Source: Paragordius varius
Taxonomy: Eukaryota; Nematomorpha
NCBI GenBank assembly: GCA_964247055.1
Contig: OZ176052.1
Span: forward strand, 434,001 to 498,000
Length of the DNA: 64,000 nucleotides
Direction: 5' to 3'
The position numbers and the translations under genes are program-made. Positions 1-11,780 of this stretch are shown here, in pieces. The notes below the pieces were generated by a model. It was not told where the DNA came from, ran no database searches, and was given only the letters and a program-made list of their open reading frames with translations. The stretch's first letter is position 1. Each line of letters opens with the position of its first letter.

Positions 1-533
1 AAAAAAATAATAATATATTGTTATATTTTACAAACATTCAATTGTATTTGCAAAAGGGCTTCCAAAGTCAGTACAAAACGTTAAGGAACTTGGAGAAATA
101 TTGACAGGGAATTCATGGTGAACACTTGGCAGATAATTATTCGATGGAAAAAATAGCGCAAAATATAAAAACAACTATTTCGTGATAAGTTTGCATCCGA
201 AAATTAGAAATATTTCTTATGTATATACCTAAAAACATAATTACTTGTGGTAAAATAATAGAATAAGAGCGAATGGTTTCAACAATTTAAATTTAGATGC
301 CGCACTCACTTTTTTAAAAAATCTTTAATATTATAATAACATAGGTGCCATTGAGTTTGAGCGAAAAACTTGACAAGTGTTGTGTTATCACCGATCGTCA
401 AGTGTCTAGCTGGCTCATTATAGGAATTTTATAAATATTGATAATCGGAAATTTAAAGAAAATATTTTTTTCTTCCTAATAATTTTACTTTTTCAACCAC
501 GCTTGACTTTCAAGTACGTTTTTTATCACCCCA
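1..533 (-). mobile_element. TIR-G DNA element, terminal part (diverged copy)
   Basis: The end reads as a run of T followed by ATCACCCCACC at about 520-533, preceded by CTTGACTTTCAAGT and, further in, GTGTTATCACCGATCGTCAAGTGT. The same order of motifs is found at 8640-8793 and 62560-62689, and in reverse complement at 6058-6200. This is therefore the end of a non-autonomous, roughly 1.05-kb family called TIR-G here. The copy runs off the window and is diverged. No coding capacity is visible. Confidence 0.6.
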
Positions 534-1033
534 CCTAAAATTTTAAAATAATTTAAATTTTTAAATGTGGGCTCCGAAAGTCTGAAATTTTTAGGCTTTT
601 CTAAAATGGGCTAATTTCCTAAAAATAAACGCAAAAATTCCGATACTGCGCTCTAAAAATAAATGTATGCTAAATTTTGAAATCAATTTAAAATATTAAT
701 AAAAAATGCAAGCATTTTCCCAAAATTGAATTAATAACAAAATTATGTTAAAGCGTTCACACTAGCCGTTATAAAAAGCAAGAATTTTAAGAGTTTAAAA
801 AACACTTTTTCTCCATATTGATGATACTGAACATTTCTATTACTTAACTTTGATTAAAATATCTTTCTGTAAGTTAAATATATATTGTGTTTTACAAAAT
901 CACCCAAATTTGAAAGCAAAACCTTTAAATAAAATCTGAAGCGATAAATGTTCAGTCTTATCGATTTAAATAGAAAAAGTGTTTTTATAATATAGCGTTT
1001 TTATACCGTTTCCATCATGCCTTAATTAACTTT
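534..1033. repeat. AT-rich repeat with internal inverted repeat; second copy at 9150-9590
   Basis: The phrase CTAAAATGGGCTAAT at about 603 and the stretch ending ACCGTTTCCATCATG at about 1018 recur in the same order at 9150-9590, so this is a dispersed repeat. Inside it, 797-840 and 943-990 are inverted relative to each other (AAAAACACTTTTTCT against AGAAAAAGTGTTTTT, each with a GAACATTT/AAATGTTC segment), which suggests a small nested MITE. No reading frame of note. Confidence 0.4.
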
Positions 1034-1669
1034 TTGGAATACCAATTTTTCGGATGTTAAACTTTAGCTATTTAAAGGTTCTGTCACGCAATCTAGAACT
1101 AAGTTTTTTTCGTTTATTATAAGAGAACTAGACCATTTTAGAAGGGGCAAAATAGATATGGATTGGCCCACTTATGGATAATCTTAAAAAATTTATTAAA
1201 TTTTTATTAACAATTGCAAATTCAATGGCTAAAAAGTTAATACACAAAAAATTAATTATTATGGCAATTAAAGAACAATAAGAATATTACAAGGAAATGC
1301 CTCATGAACATAACATTTAATAATTTAAAATAAACATAGCGAAAAAATAAAAAATTTATGAGTTTATAAATAAATACTGTAAGAAATTCACGATAATAAA
1401 AATGGTGGCAGCATTGTTGCAAAATATGTAGGGCCATGTAAATGAGCCGGGTAACAGGCGCATTAAAAACGGATATCTAGGGAATTATAAAGTATTTTTG
1501 GGTCTGAAAACTGTGTTATCTTAATTAAAGTAAATTTAAAATGTGTATGGTATGTTATGGAATATTTGAACATGTATTAATAATTATTTTTCAAACAAGC
1601 GTGCAATGGTAGATATAATTTTTTGTTTACAATTTATATTTTAAGCCTTAAATAAAAATTTAAGTTAAT
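1034..1669. other. AT-rich stretch without a recognised feature
   Basis: I see no gene, RNA or clear repeat boundary. The short open frame on the minus strand near 1252-1437 has phenylalanine/isoleucine-rich AT-driven composition and no family resemblance. Confidence 0.3.
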
Positions 1670-1975
1670 GTACCATTTGCGAATGCACCCTTAAACAATT
1701 CAAATTGCCCTTCGAACAATTTAAATTTACCCTAAAAATGAATTATGTGTTTTTAAACTATAATATAATTATTATTAATATGAAATATATCTTTATGGCA
1801 TAGTTTATTTTTTTTCAATATTATTTTAATTTCAAACATAATTTCATTTTTCAAAATTTGTATAAAATATAGGTAAATTTTAATCTTAAACAACATATAA
1901 TTTATTTAAGGGTGTATTTGAATTGTTCAAGGGTGAATTTGAATTGTTTAAGGGTGAATTTGAATAAATGGTATA
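1670..1975. mobile_element. MITE-X, complete copy (TACCATTT...AAATGGTA termini)
   Basis: It starts TACCATTTGCGAATGCACCC and ends AATAAATGGTATA. Subterminal arrays repeat the words AATTCACCCTTGAACAATT and the reverse complement AATTGTTCAAGGGTGAATT, with several units at each end. The core (ATCTTTATGGCATAGTTTAT near 1790) is shared with 29080-29110. Other copies lie at 46597-46875, 54716-54994, 28494-29200 (interrupted) and 30297-30396. It is non-autonomous and the superfamily is not clear. Confidence 0.7.
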
Positions 1976-2758
1976 TTTAAAAAAACATTCTAACCCTGTG
2001 AAATTTGAATTAACAGATAAACAGGTATTCAAAAATGCCTATCAGAGAACGTTGTAAAAATACTTTCAATCTTTATTCATGGGTATAATTTTATCGGATG
2101 AATATTTAACAATTTCATTATCAATTCAGAAACAGGGCTCTCATCTATATTTTTTAAACAAGTTATGAATTGTGTAAATTTTTAGGTTTGCTAGTGCTTT
2201 TGGCTGTAATGAGAGCATAAGCCTCGCAACTGAGGAGAGAATATATAATATATATGAAACTCTTGAATAATATATATATCATTTATTTTATATTTATAAT
2301 CTATATATTTATTATATTCAGCAAATATTCTTGTTTTGTTGGGATTCTGGAAAAATTTAATACTGGTGTTAATGGAGTTAAATGAAGAACCTAAAAATTA
2401 TATTTTATCTGGATCCTGACGATGTTTTGAGCAAATTATACGACTGTTATTGAAGTATCAATCATTAGCAGGTTTTCAGAACAATATGATAAAATACCTA
2501 TTATGTATAATAATAATGATATTAATCTCTTGAAAAATGATTTGTGATAGTATAATAAATTAGAGTTATTATGCGTAAATGAGTCGATTTTTTAGACCAT
2601 TCATGTGACGCGTAGTGTTTGTAAAATAATTTTAAAATACATAAACTATAATAAAGCGTTGTAAATGTGCGAATAGTATCAATTGGTTGGATATTGTCAA
2701 TAATTTAAACCGCTCATAAACATGTGATACATGTCGCAAGAAGGTTTGATTTTATTGG
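1976..2758. other. AT-rich stretch without a recognised feature
   Basis: No coding region is seen. A short stretch near 2600-2690 (GTAGTGTTTGTAAAATAA followed by GCGAATAGTATCAAT) recurs loosely at 5670-5760, so some of it is old dispersed repeat. Confidence 0.3.
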
Positions 2759-3001
2759 TGAAAATTGATTTCTTGAGTAGTGCTGGGTAACGAAAATTGA
2801 TTTTGTCAAAAAGAATATCATTTTTTGAATACTAGGAACCGATGTTCCCTACGACAACTGAGATGACCTGGGTATTGTTGCTATAGGTTTCTTGTAATTG
2901 ATAAGCCATACAGCTATGCTTCATTACTTTATTGTTAAAAGCCGTTTCGAACGATTTTAGCCTGTTATCAAACGGCACTGTGGAATAGATGATAAAGCAA
3001 T
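2759..3001 (-). pseudogene. LINE-D endonuclease fragment, inverted copy
   Basis: The reverse complement matches the plus-strand sequence at 3245-3500 almost word for word. It includes the segments coding for the PTVPF...RLESFETA region and for VVGSLGSWYSKND, with indels that break the frame. It is an inverted partial duplicate of the neighbouring endonuclease domain, only about 245 bp from it, so the pair could fold into a hairpin. Confidence 0.75.
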
Positions 3002-3603
3002 CATTTTCTCTACCAAGCGCGGTTCAATATCCTACCAAAGAAAATGCGCGACACTGAGGATCGTCTGAACAAATATGCCGTCGATGTGCCAAGCAAACGT
3101 TTTAACCATTGCCTCAAAGATAATAATACAGTAGTCAAAAATCTCAAGATCATAGTCAACCAGATAAAAGACAATTTCTCATCAAATTTTAAGGTCTTAA
3201 GTGAGAAGCAAATTATTGATTCGTCCAGACTACGCCCTGACTTCATTGTAACAAATGGCACTGATTGCTATATCATTGATCCTACAGTGCCGTTTGAAAA
3301 CAGGCTAGAATCGTTCGAAACGGCATTCAATAATAAAATAATGAAGTATAGCTGTATGGCTCAACAATTACAGGAAACATACAGCAACACCCAAGTCATT
3401 CCAGTTGTTGTAGGGAGCCTCGGCTCATGGTATTCGAAAAACGATGTTCTTTTTGAGAAGATCAGGTTCCGATGCCCTACCCAACTAAAGAAATCAATAG
3501 TTACCAATACTATCAAATCATCCTCGGATATGTACCACATGTTTATGAGCGGTCGAAATTCCCTCATAGATAACAACCTAACAAATGCATTTTATTATTT
3601 TTA
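2990..3603 (+). mobile_element. LINE-D: C-terminal restriction-like endonuclease domain of an R2/NeSL-type LINE
   Basis: The frame is open upstream of the Met at 3044 (…LYQARFNILPKK…) and runs to the stop at 3670, giving 208 codons from that Met. The protein carries the restriction-like endonuclease of R2/R4/NeSL-type LINEs, which nicks target DNA for target-primed reverse transcription. Seen here: LRPDFIV, then YIIDPTVPFE 13 residues on, then NNKIMKY, giving the PD...D...K catalytic pattern. It is followed by the family's VVGSLGSW motif. The CxxC half of the upstream zinc knuckle is missing and only an H-C pair (FNHC) remains. No reverse transcriptase is attached, so this is a 5'-truncated or rearranged fragment. 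It differs from LINE-A and LINE-B. Confidence 0.8.
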
Positions 3604-3670
3604 TTTAAAAATATATATATACATTTGTTATATAAATAAATTAATATTTTCTCTAACTGTTTCCATTTAA

Positions 3671-4690
3671 CTTTCCCATGCCCAACATTGTTGCCTAGCA
3701 TATTTCTTCAAACTTAATAAAAATGTTGAGAAAAATTTTAAAGTTAAGTTAAAATGATATGGTGTATGTTTAGAAACTCTTAACAAATTTGTAATGTGTA
3801 TCGATATCAGGAAATTTCCTATCATACCAAACCAATTCTCCAAAAAATAACAAATTAGTATGTAATAAAAAATATTTTATCAAAATGACAAATATACTTG
3901 AGTTAATAAACAAGTAAACAAGTAAAGGGTGTAGCGTCGGAAGATCGTCGGCCACCTGCCGTCAAGGCAATCCCTACCCACCCGTAATGCATTGAGCTTC
4001 AGAGCGGGGAAACACATCGGAGGTTGGGGTTGACGTTAGTATCTACATACATAAATAAAAGCCTTCATGTTAGATGTGTTAATGGGAGTTAGTATAGTTA
4101 ATAAGCTATATATATACATATATTAAAAGAAATGTTAATATCGCCTTGTTAGGTAAATAAAAGCAATATTTGAGTTTAAATAACCGTACAAACAGGGTTT
4201 GATTACTCCATAAAGTAATGTCAAAGGTCTATATTGGATCAAATGTAGAGTTAATTAAGCTCTTATCTTTGGTGTGGAAGGGGGTCTTCTTTTGCTTCTA
4301 AATGAGTGTGGCCTTTAAGGTAGACCAATTTTGGAGATCTTAGACATTACAAGCGTCAACGTTACCCCTTCGTGCGACCATGTTTCAGTTGTACCTTCAA
4401 CTGGGACGCTAACCCGGGATAAGTGGTCGTTGACCTTGCTCTGAGGTAAGACTCAACTCCGACCAACAAAATGTCGGAGATTGGTAACCAGCCCTGCTCA
4501 AATATCAGCGGCTCCAACATTGCTTCCCAGGACGTCGTCCCACAATAATTGGTTAATAGTCTACTCAGAGTCGCGTCTTGCATGCTTTATACATTCAGTG
4601 GTACATTTTGTTCGTGGGATATCTGTGGGAAGCAGTCTATATTCTTAACTATCTGTATAGGTGTTTACCATTAACAGATTTTGTTTTAAA
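3671..4690. other. Intergenic; GC-richer segment related to 5085-5200, unidentified
   Basis: 3671-3920 looks like plain AT-rich DNA. About 3930-4040 and 4340-4600 are richer in GC. The words TTGGTAACCAGCCCTGCTC and ATCAGCGGCTCC (about 4480-4515) recur slightly changed at 5125-5155, so this is a dispersed repeat now split by a minisatellite. The 73-codon minus-strand open frame (4362-4583) matches no family I know. I assign no function. Confidence 0.35.
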
Positions 4691-5030
4691 TATTACATCA
4701 ATACTAACTGACTTTAACAGAGCGTTGTAAAATAAAAATTTATACCTTAATTACATGAATACTAACTGACATTAACAGAGCGTTGTGAAATAAAAATTTA
4801 TACCTTAATTACATCAATACTGACATTAACAAAGCGTTGTAAAATAAAAATGTATACCTTAATTACATGAATACTAACTGACATTAACAGAGCGTTGTGA
4901 AATAAAAATTTATACCTTAATTACATCAATACTGACATTAACAAAGCGTTTTAAAATAAAAATTTATACCTTAATTACATCAATATTAACTGACATTAAC
5001 AGAGCGTTGTAAAATAAAATTCATACCTTA
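4691..5030 (+). repeat. Minisatellite, six units of 54/58 bp
   Basis: Six tandem units share the core ATTAACAGAGCGTTG, followed by TAAAATAAAAATTTATACC and TTAATTACAT. Units 1, 2, 4 and 6 carry an extra four bases (ATACTAACTGACAT) that units 3 and 5 lack (ATACTGACAT), so 58- and 54-bp forms alternate after the first pair. Units 2 and 4 share further variants (GATGAATAC, GTGAAATAA), which points to duplication of a two-unit block. Confidence 0.9.
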
Positions 5031-6057
5031 TCCAGCAGTGGGAATTAACCTTAAAATAATACCGACTTCGCAATAGTATCATTCAATCTGGAGCATATCC
5101 GGTTCAAATAAAAGTTGAATATTGGTAATCAGCCCTCAAAAATCAGCGGTTCCGATGTCATCGTCATATAGCAGGGAGTTTTGCGTTGGTTTTCAACGGG
5201 ATAGGATTAGTAACTCTGGTGCGTTTCCTCTTGCCAAGAGCCTAAAAGTGATCGAGGTTTTCGGGGTATAATCGTAATCGCGTTCATCAGCGCAGCTTCA
5301 AGAGCTCAGTTGGCCACAATTATTGAAGTTTTTTCGGTAAGTTTTAAAGATCGGGGTCATTAAGGTTACGGTCATTGTTCGATTCTAGCCTGGAGAGGAT
5401 GTTGCGTCAGCCGGTGCCATACATCAAAAAGTCCACTTGAGTTAATAATGAATAAGTTGTAATATGAAAATGGTATAACAATGATGTTCGGAGAAAAATT
5501 ATTACAATTAATCAAAATCTAAGTGCTATTACAAATTTAATGCTTAAAATCTTTATGACAATTGAAAAAACAGATACGTTATAAAGTGCATGATAAAAAT
5601 ATATTAATAAATCTGCAAAAAAATTTAATATATAAATACTAAAAAAATGCGCGAAAATAAAATGGTGGGTAGTAAGTAGTGTTTGTAAAATAAATTTATA
5701 ATTAGAACACGAAAATAAAATCAGGATGAAGCTTTGTAAAAATCCGAATAGTATAAATGAACACCTCGATTCGAATTGGGATATAGAGTAACTTTATTCT
5801 ATATTTAGGTTAATGTTTAAAAAAATACTGAGGGAAAAGGTTCCATTTGTTGAAGAAAATTTAGTTTTGAAAAAAAAATTTCATATTAAACTCCTCAAAT
5901 TTTTATATTACAAAATTTTTGCAAAATATTAAGTTGTTTTTAAATTTAATAAACCACAAACTAAAATATATTCTGAAAGTATTTTATTTTGCAATATTTT
6001 GGTAATTATATGCGCACATGTCAAGTTTTATACATAAAATTAGTATCAAGTTTTTCA
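5031..6057. other. Repeat-derived intergenic DNA, no gene
   Basis: 5085-5200 continues the unidentified repeat seen at 4340-4600 (AGCCCTCAAAAATCAGCGG). 5200-5430 is GC-richer but has no readable product. 5431-6057 is plain AT-rich DNA. No tRNA cloverleaf is apparent, although GTTCGATTC occurs near 5377. Confidence 0.3.
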
Positions 6058-7103
6058 ATGGGTGGGGTGATAAAAAAGTCGCACTTGACTTGTAAGCCAA
6101 GCTTGGCAAGTTGAGCAAGATTACTTAAGCCAGCAAGTGTACACTTGAAGATCGGTAATAAAAAAAACACTTAAGTCAAGTCTTTTGCTTATGAATGTAA
6201 CAGTTTTTTGACACCCAATTCGAATTTTATGGAAATTCTTTTGATCATTTTCAGCTTAAATTTATGAAATAAGGCATAAAAAGATAAACAATAAATACAA
6301 TATGCATTTATTGAAGTTTTTCAAACTCACTGGCAAGTATCCTATATAATATTATAGAGTTTTCTAAATTGTGAGCCTGGTAATAATTTTTAGATTGATG
6401 AAACCATTCGCCCTTAAAACACTTTCCATTATTTTACCACACTACTTATTTTGTTTGGAGTCCAGTTGCAAATATAATGGGAAGATGTTTATACAATATA
6501 ACATATTATTTTTAATTGATTATAAACATTACATTCGAAATAAATTTATGATGAAATAAATTCTTTACATTGGATAAAAGTGAAGTTTTGCTTTTAATAA
6601 ACGAAGATTTGAAATTTTACAAGATTAATATTTAATTATTAATTTTAAGAAATTTTCGAGAATCCAATTTTTTTGCGGTCACGGAATTGATATATTTAGC
6701 ATATTTTTATGTGCCATGTTATTTTATATTAGCAGAGTTTTTCTATAAATTTATCCTCTTTTGTATCCACCCATTGAATAGATTAATTAGCCAAAATTTA
6801 TCAAATTAACATTTTATAGCATTAATAAAGGTTTGAATTACATATAAAACCTAAATTTTGTATATAAATAGATTCCAAAATAATTTTATCCATATTTTTA
6901 AATCTGTCAAGTGTGCCCTACACCACACTTGCAAAATCTTTAAGTTTTACTTGAACATATGATTTTTTATCACCTCCTTATCAAGTTTTCTTGCTTGACT
7001 TAAGTCTTGTAATGTTAATTTTTTTTTATCACATGAAAGCAAGCCATGACTTGAAAAACTTGCAAGTCAGGTCAAAAAAAATTTTTTATCACCCGACCCA
7101 ATG
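6058..7103 (+). mobile_element. TIR-G DNA element, full-length copy
   Basis: The left end is TGGGTGGGGTGATAAAAAAG and the right end TTTTTTATCACCCGACCCA, imperfect terminal inverted repeats. Both ends carry subterminal repeats of ACTTGAC/GTCAAGT and GGTGATAAAAA: on the right at about 6960-7090, on the left at 6070-6190. The element is about 1.05 kb with no transposase. The short frame at 6371-6559 lies in its core and is not convincing. Its mirror image lies at 7593-8793. Confidence 0.75.
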
Positions 7104-7592
7104 ATTCTTTCATATTTTGGTTTATCAATTATATAAGTGGACACTTTTGATATATTTTCATGTTTTACCGTATTTGTAAAATATTTAATTTGACAGGCCT
7201 GGGGTGACCAATGACCCCAAAATCGAGGGAATAAAATTGATGTGTTATATCCGAATGTTAAATGGGCTCATTTTAGAAGGTTTAAAACTTTAGCCCATAA
7301 CTATTATTTATAAAATATGGTTTTGTTATATAATATATTATATTAACTTATTTCACAATGAAGATTTTTCCGAAATATTTAGAAATACGCAAATTGTGTT
7401 ATTTACTCATAATTTAATCACTCGTAAGAGCCAAAACCAAAAGACCATATGCTGATACAATTTCTATCAAAATCATATATTTTCATCCGGATATTGTTAC
7501 CCCTAATTTTGTGTGCAGTTTATGGTTAAATAATGTTAAAAGTTAATAAGAAGATTTTATGTATAGCAGAAAATAATTGATATTTTTGTTTA
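7104..7592. other. Spacer between two inverted TIR-G copies
   Basis: AT-rich with no gene. It forms the loop of the inverted pair 6058-7103 / 7593-8793. Confidence 0.35.
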
Positions 7593-8793
7593 GTTGGGTG
7601 ATAAAAAAATTTTTTTGACTTGACTTGCGAGTTTTTCAAGTCATGGTTTGCTTTCATGTGATAAAAAAAATTAATAGACGACAACAGAAAACTTGATTCG
7701 GAGGTGATAAAAATCACATGATCAAGTAAAACTTAAAGATTTTGCAAGTGTGGTGTTGAGCACACTTGACAGATTTAAAAATATGGATAAAATTATTTAT
7801 GCAAAAAATTTAATATGTAATTCAAACCTTTGTTAATGCTATAAATTGTTAATTTAATAAATTTTGGCTAATTAACTTCATTGGGAGGATACAAAAGGGG
7901 ATAAATTTATAGAAAAACTCTGCTAGTATTTAAGAACATGGCATATAAAATATGCTAAATATATGAATTCCGTGAACGCAAAAAAATTTTATTCTCTTCT
8001 TAAAATTAATAATTAACACATGGATACAACACATTTATTTTAGTCCTTCGATTCAAATTGGGTTAGTTTAATACCCCCTGTTTAAAATTAAATTCTTAAA
8101 AAAATATGGAACTTTTATAACATTTAAATATTTTGGCATATCTATATAATTTTGATTAGGATAGAAGCATAAATTTAAATTGGGACCGTTTCACTAGTTT
8201 TTTAAAAATCCTAACTCAAATTCAGTCTGGGGTATTTAGACCCAATTTAAATCGAAGTCTTTTATTAAACGCTAAAGGTTATTTCACTATCAACTAATGT
8301 AAAGAATTTATTTCATCATAAATTTATTTCGAATGTAAGGTTGATAATCAAAAATAATATGTTATATTGTAATAAACATTTCCCAATTATATTTGCAAAT
8401 GGACTCCAAACAAAATGAGTAGTGTGTGTAAAATAATGGAAAGTGTTTCAAGGGCGAACGGTTTCATCAATCTAAAATTTACCGGGCTCAATATTCAAAA
8501 AACTCTATAATATTAAATAAGATACCTGCCAATGAGTTTAAAAAAATTCAATAAATGCATATTGTATTAATTGTTTATCTTTTTGTGCCTTATTCCATAA
8601 ATTTTGGATGAAAATGATAAATAATTTCCGTAAAATGGGTGAAAAAATGTTACATTTATAAGCAAAAGACTTGGCTTAAATGTTATCACTGATCTTCAAG
8701 TGTACACTTGCTGGCTTAAGTAATCTTGATCAACTTGCCACGCTTGGCTTACAAGTCAGGTTCGACTTTATCACCCCACCCATTGTTTATAAA
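7593..8793 (-). mobile_element. TIR-G DNA element, inverted copy carrying a nested TTAA-MITE
   Basis: This is the reverse complement of 6058-7103 over its whole length (GCAAGTGTGGTG near 7743, AAACATTTCCCAATTATATT near 8383, ATCTTCAAGTGTACACTTG near 8692, ATCACCCCACCCA at the end). It is about 155 bp longer because a TTAA-MITE remnant sits at 8014-8262. The open frame at 8680-8862 falls across its end and is a shadow. Confidence 0.75.
8014..8262 (+). mobile_element. TTAA-MITE, internally deleted copy inside TIR-G
   Basis: It begins TTAACACATGGATACAACAC, then TTAGTCCTTCGATTCAAATT, the family's left end. It ends with GGGGTATTTAGACCCAATTTAAATCGAAG, the right end. The middle is mostly deleted. 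It interrupts the TIR-G copy around it and so inserted later. Confidence 0.75.
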
Positions 8794-8866
8794 AGCCTCA
8801 ACTTGATTCATTTATATGATAATTTATATGAACTCATTAACATTGTATTACACAGCGACTAAAAAT

Positions 8867-8868
<2 letters not shown>

Positions 8869-8909
<41 letters not shown>
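8869..8909. repeat. (TA)n microsatellite
   Basis: About 40 bp of uninterrupted TA dinucleotides followed by an A-run. Confidence 0.95.
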
Positions 8910-8911
<2 letters not shown>

Positions 8912-9149
8912 AAAAAAAAAAGTATTAGAATTATTATAGTGCTTTTGGTTTAGTCTTTACGAGGGTTTAAGAAAGTTATTTAAACTTTTGTAGCACGTGC
9001 TCCATAAATGGCAAAATTTGCACACATTTTTTAATAAAATCTTTTTGATGAAAGGTAAAGGCTTCCAAAAAATATTACTAAAATATATTATAAACTGCAT
9101 ATGAAAAACTTAAAAAACATTTTAAATTTATATCCAAATCCCTATTTTT

Positions 9150-9590
9150 TTTCATTTCTAAAATGGGCTAATCCTCTTAAAATATACGCAAAAATGGCAT
9201 TGTGAAATAAAAATTTTAAACATATTATCTAAATGATATCAACTAAAATTTTTTAAAAAAAAATGCTTACTCAAATCTTTTTAAATTTTGTTTAAGGGTA
9301 CTTCAAACGATTTTGAGGTATGATGGAAACGGATTAAAAACGATTTAAGACTTTATAAAAACACCTCTATATAATTGGATGGAGTCCATCTTTGTATAAA
9401 AATTCGTTGGTTTTCATATTCATATTAAATATAAATTGTGGTTTTTTACAATATGCACCAAAATCTGAGGAAAACAATTTAAAATCAAATTCTGAAGCCA
9501 TAAAAATGTTTAGCATGATTAAATTATAAAAAATGTATTTTTGAATCCTAAAGAGTTTTAAAACCGTTTTCATCAAGATTCAAAATAGTA
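9150..9590. repeat. Dispersed AT-rich repeat, copy of 560-1030
   Basis: CTAAAATGGGCTAATCC at about 9162 and the closing AAAACCGTTTTCATCAAG at about 9558 match the first copy in order. Between them ATTCTGAAGCCATAAAAATG corresponds to ATCTGAAGCGATAAATG at about 935. The minus-strand frame 9367-9576 lies wholly in the repeat and is not taken as a gene. Confidence 0.4.
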
Positions 9591-10019
9591 TGAAGTAATC
9601 TGCAACAAAATTTTGATAAAATTATTTTTGAAAAATGAATATTTTTAAAAATTTTTAATTGATATTAAAATTTTGCATATATTTATAATTATTATCGTAC
9701 TCTCCCTAGCCATTTTTGTGTCTGTTTTAAGGGGACTGGCCTATTTTGATGTTTTAATTTTTTATGTAGTTTATGATATTCATATTTTTTGGAATGAAGC
9801 CCACACCTTTTAGCAAAAAATTTATATTAAAAAATGAATTTTTTAAAAAATAAATATATATTTGATCGGTATAATAGGTTTCTTGGTTGGGTTAGGTTGT
9901 TTGAAGAAGATAAGGTTAACGATTTAAAATAAAGTATACCCAAAATACACCTGCAGGTGGGCTCTCCTAACCCTACAAGAAGAGACTAAGGAGCTAGAAA
10001 TCCTTAAAAAATCCATCCA
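9591..10019. other. AT-rich stretch, no feature seen
   Basis: It leads into the Gypsy relic. A GC-richer patch with CACCTGCAGGTGGGCTCTCC at about 9950 may already belong to that element, but it is not readable as protein. Confidence 0.3.
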
Positions 10020-11780
10020 AATAAGCATTTCTTGGGCAACAACAACAGTAAATGTACCAAAACGGTATGGTCAAATACGGATATGTGGGGATTTCATCGG
10101 TATTAATCCTCATTTGCCCAATTCCGATGTCATTTCAAATTTTGATATGTTACTCGACGGTTTTTATATCATTAGACATGAAAGATGCTTGCAACAACAA
10201 GTTTGGCTTCTTTCTAACGACTTCTGTTTGGATTAGTTACTGCACCTCATATATTACAACGGATGATGAATAATTTGATTGGTAGGTATATGCATCTATT
10301 TGGGTATAATCAAGAACTAAAACCAGGTATGATGCAACATTGACCGAGGTATGACGATTGAACAGGGTTCAATCTGAGCAGAAAATTGCAACTTGCCGTT
10401 CCATTGGTCAATTACATGCTGTATGAAATTTTTAAAGAATGGAATTCGTCCCACTGATAAAATTCAAGCTTTTATCAAATATCCGAACCCAGTACTTAAA
10501 CAGAATTTAGATCATTTTTAAAACCGCTAAACTTTGGTGAAATATGTATACCAATCCATTAAGCGATATTAAACCTTCACAAAAACACCGGTTCAACTAA
10601 ACCATGAAACAGGACCGATGTGGAAGAAGAGGTTTCACTCAGCAAAACTACTAAGAGTAATTTTCAATACAAAACCCTATAACCCAAAGCCTATAATAGA
10701 AACAAATGCATCCAACAAAGGGTTTGGAGCGATTTTACTACATGTTACCCCTGCGGGAAATCGTTCCATATCATACGATTCAACATTTGGTCGAAACTCG
10801 ATTTTATTGAATATTAACACTATTAGATGGTATAAAACATCGGGATACGATTTTGAAATATAAGAAAGGGCAAAAACAATTTAGCTGACGACTTATCCTA
10901 TAATATAACAATGATGCCATTACTGTGCTAAACAAAGACGATGAAGTGTCACACGCGGTAAAATTTTAACTATAAAAAAATTAACCTAAGTATGGAATTA
11001 GTTGAAAATATTGGATCCACTTGGAAACAAAAATCAGCAGTATGGACAAATATGATTGGAGTGATTCAAATATCATGAATTCCTTAAAAAAACTTTAAAC
11101 CAAATATACTATCTTTTATTTGTGAATGATAGATTACTAATACCGACACACTTGCAGCGGGGCGTAATGTAATTCTTACACACTCCTGACGGATAGCGAT
11201 TAATTATTTCGTTTATTGGCCATGCTTAGAAACAAGAAAATTTTTTAGAATCATGTCAACCGTGTAAAAAGAACAACCACAATATAAAAGAAAATCCTAC
11301 GTGGAAATGGAACTCAATACCGCGTTGTGGGAGAGATTTCCCTTGACATAGCCGAACCCATGGACGACTATTTTTGGTTACTCACGATTAGTGCTTTCAG
11401 ATAAATTGAACTGGATTTACTAAAATCAATATCACAACTAATTTTGAATTGCCTAGAAATATGGCGAGATTTGGGTCTTCTTGTGATAAGGGGACATACT
11501 TTACATCCATGAATTTGTACGTTACTTATTCTTAATATAAAACATATTTTAGTGAGTCTAAATCGAATGGATTGGTTGTATGATGTAGTGCCTGCAAAAC
11601 TGAGAGCATGTATGGACACGGAGCAATGAACACAATTTATAGGGATATCGATACACAGTGCAATTATGAATACACAAAAAGTCTTTCTCATAAGACACCC
11701 CAATGGCATAATATCATGGCTCAAATCCGAGTTCATAAATAAATAAAACAGACTCGCCAATTTGTTTAAAGGCATGTTCT
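10020..11780 (+). pseudogene. Degenerate Ty3/Gypsy LTR-retrotransposon pol (RT, RNase H, integrase)
   Basis: The pieces appear in pol order with frameshifts and stops between them. RT: VPKRYGQIRICGDFIGINP at about 10045-10105, then, shifted, ISLDMKDACNNKFGFFL at about 10175-10215, corresponding to the family's FSxLDLKDAYxQ. RNase H: IETNASNKGFGAILL at about 10690-10740 (the usual DAS is NAS here), then SISYDS. Integrase: a WERFPL-like stretch, then EPMDDYFW in another frame at about 11325-11385. The short open frames here are pieces of this relic; the 135-codon minus-strand frame 11368-11775 is antisense to it. It cannot encode a functional polyprotein. Confidence 0.75.

Noticed and set aside
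4362-4583. 73-codon minus-strand frame in a GC-richer patch
   Set aside because: No known family, and the patch is a dispersed repeat shared with 5085-5200.
5370-5400. GTTCGATTC as a possible tRNA B box
   Set aside because: No A box at the right distance and no cloverleaf arms around it.
11368-11775. 135-codon minus-strand frame
   Set aside because: It overlaps Ty3/Gypsy integrase remnants on the plus strand and has no resemblance of its own.
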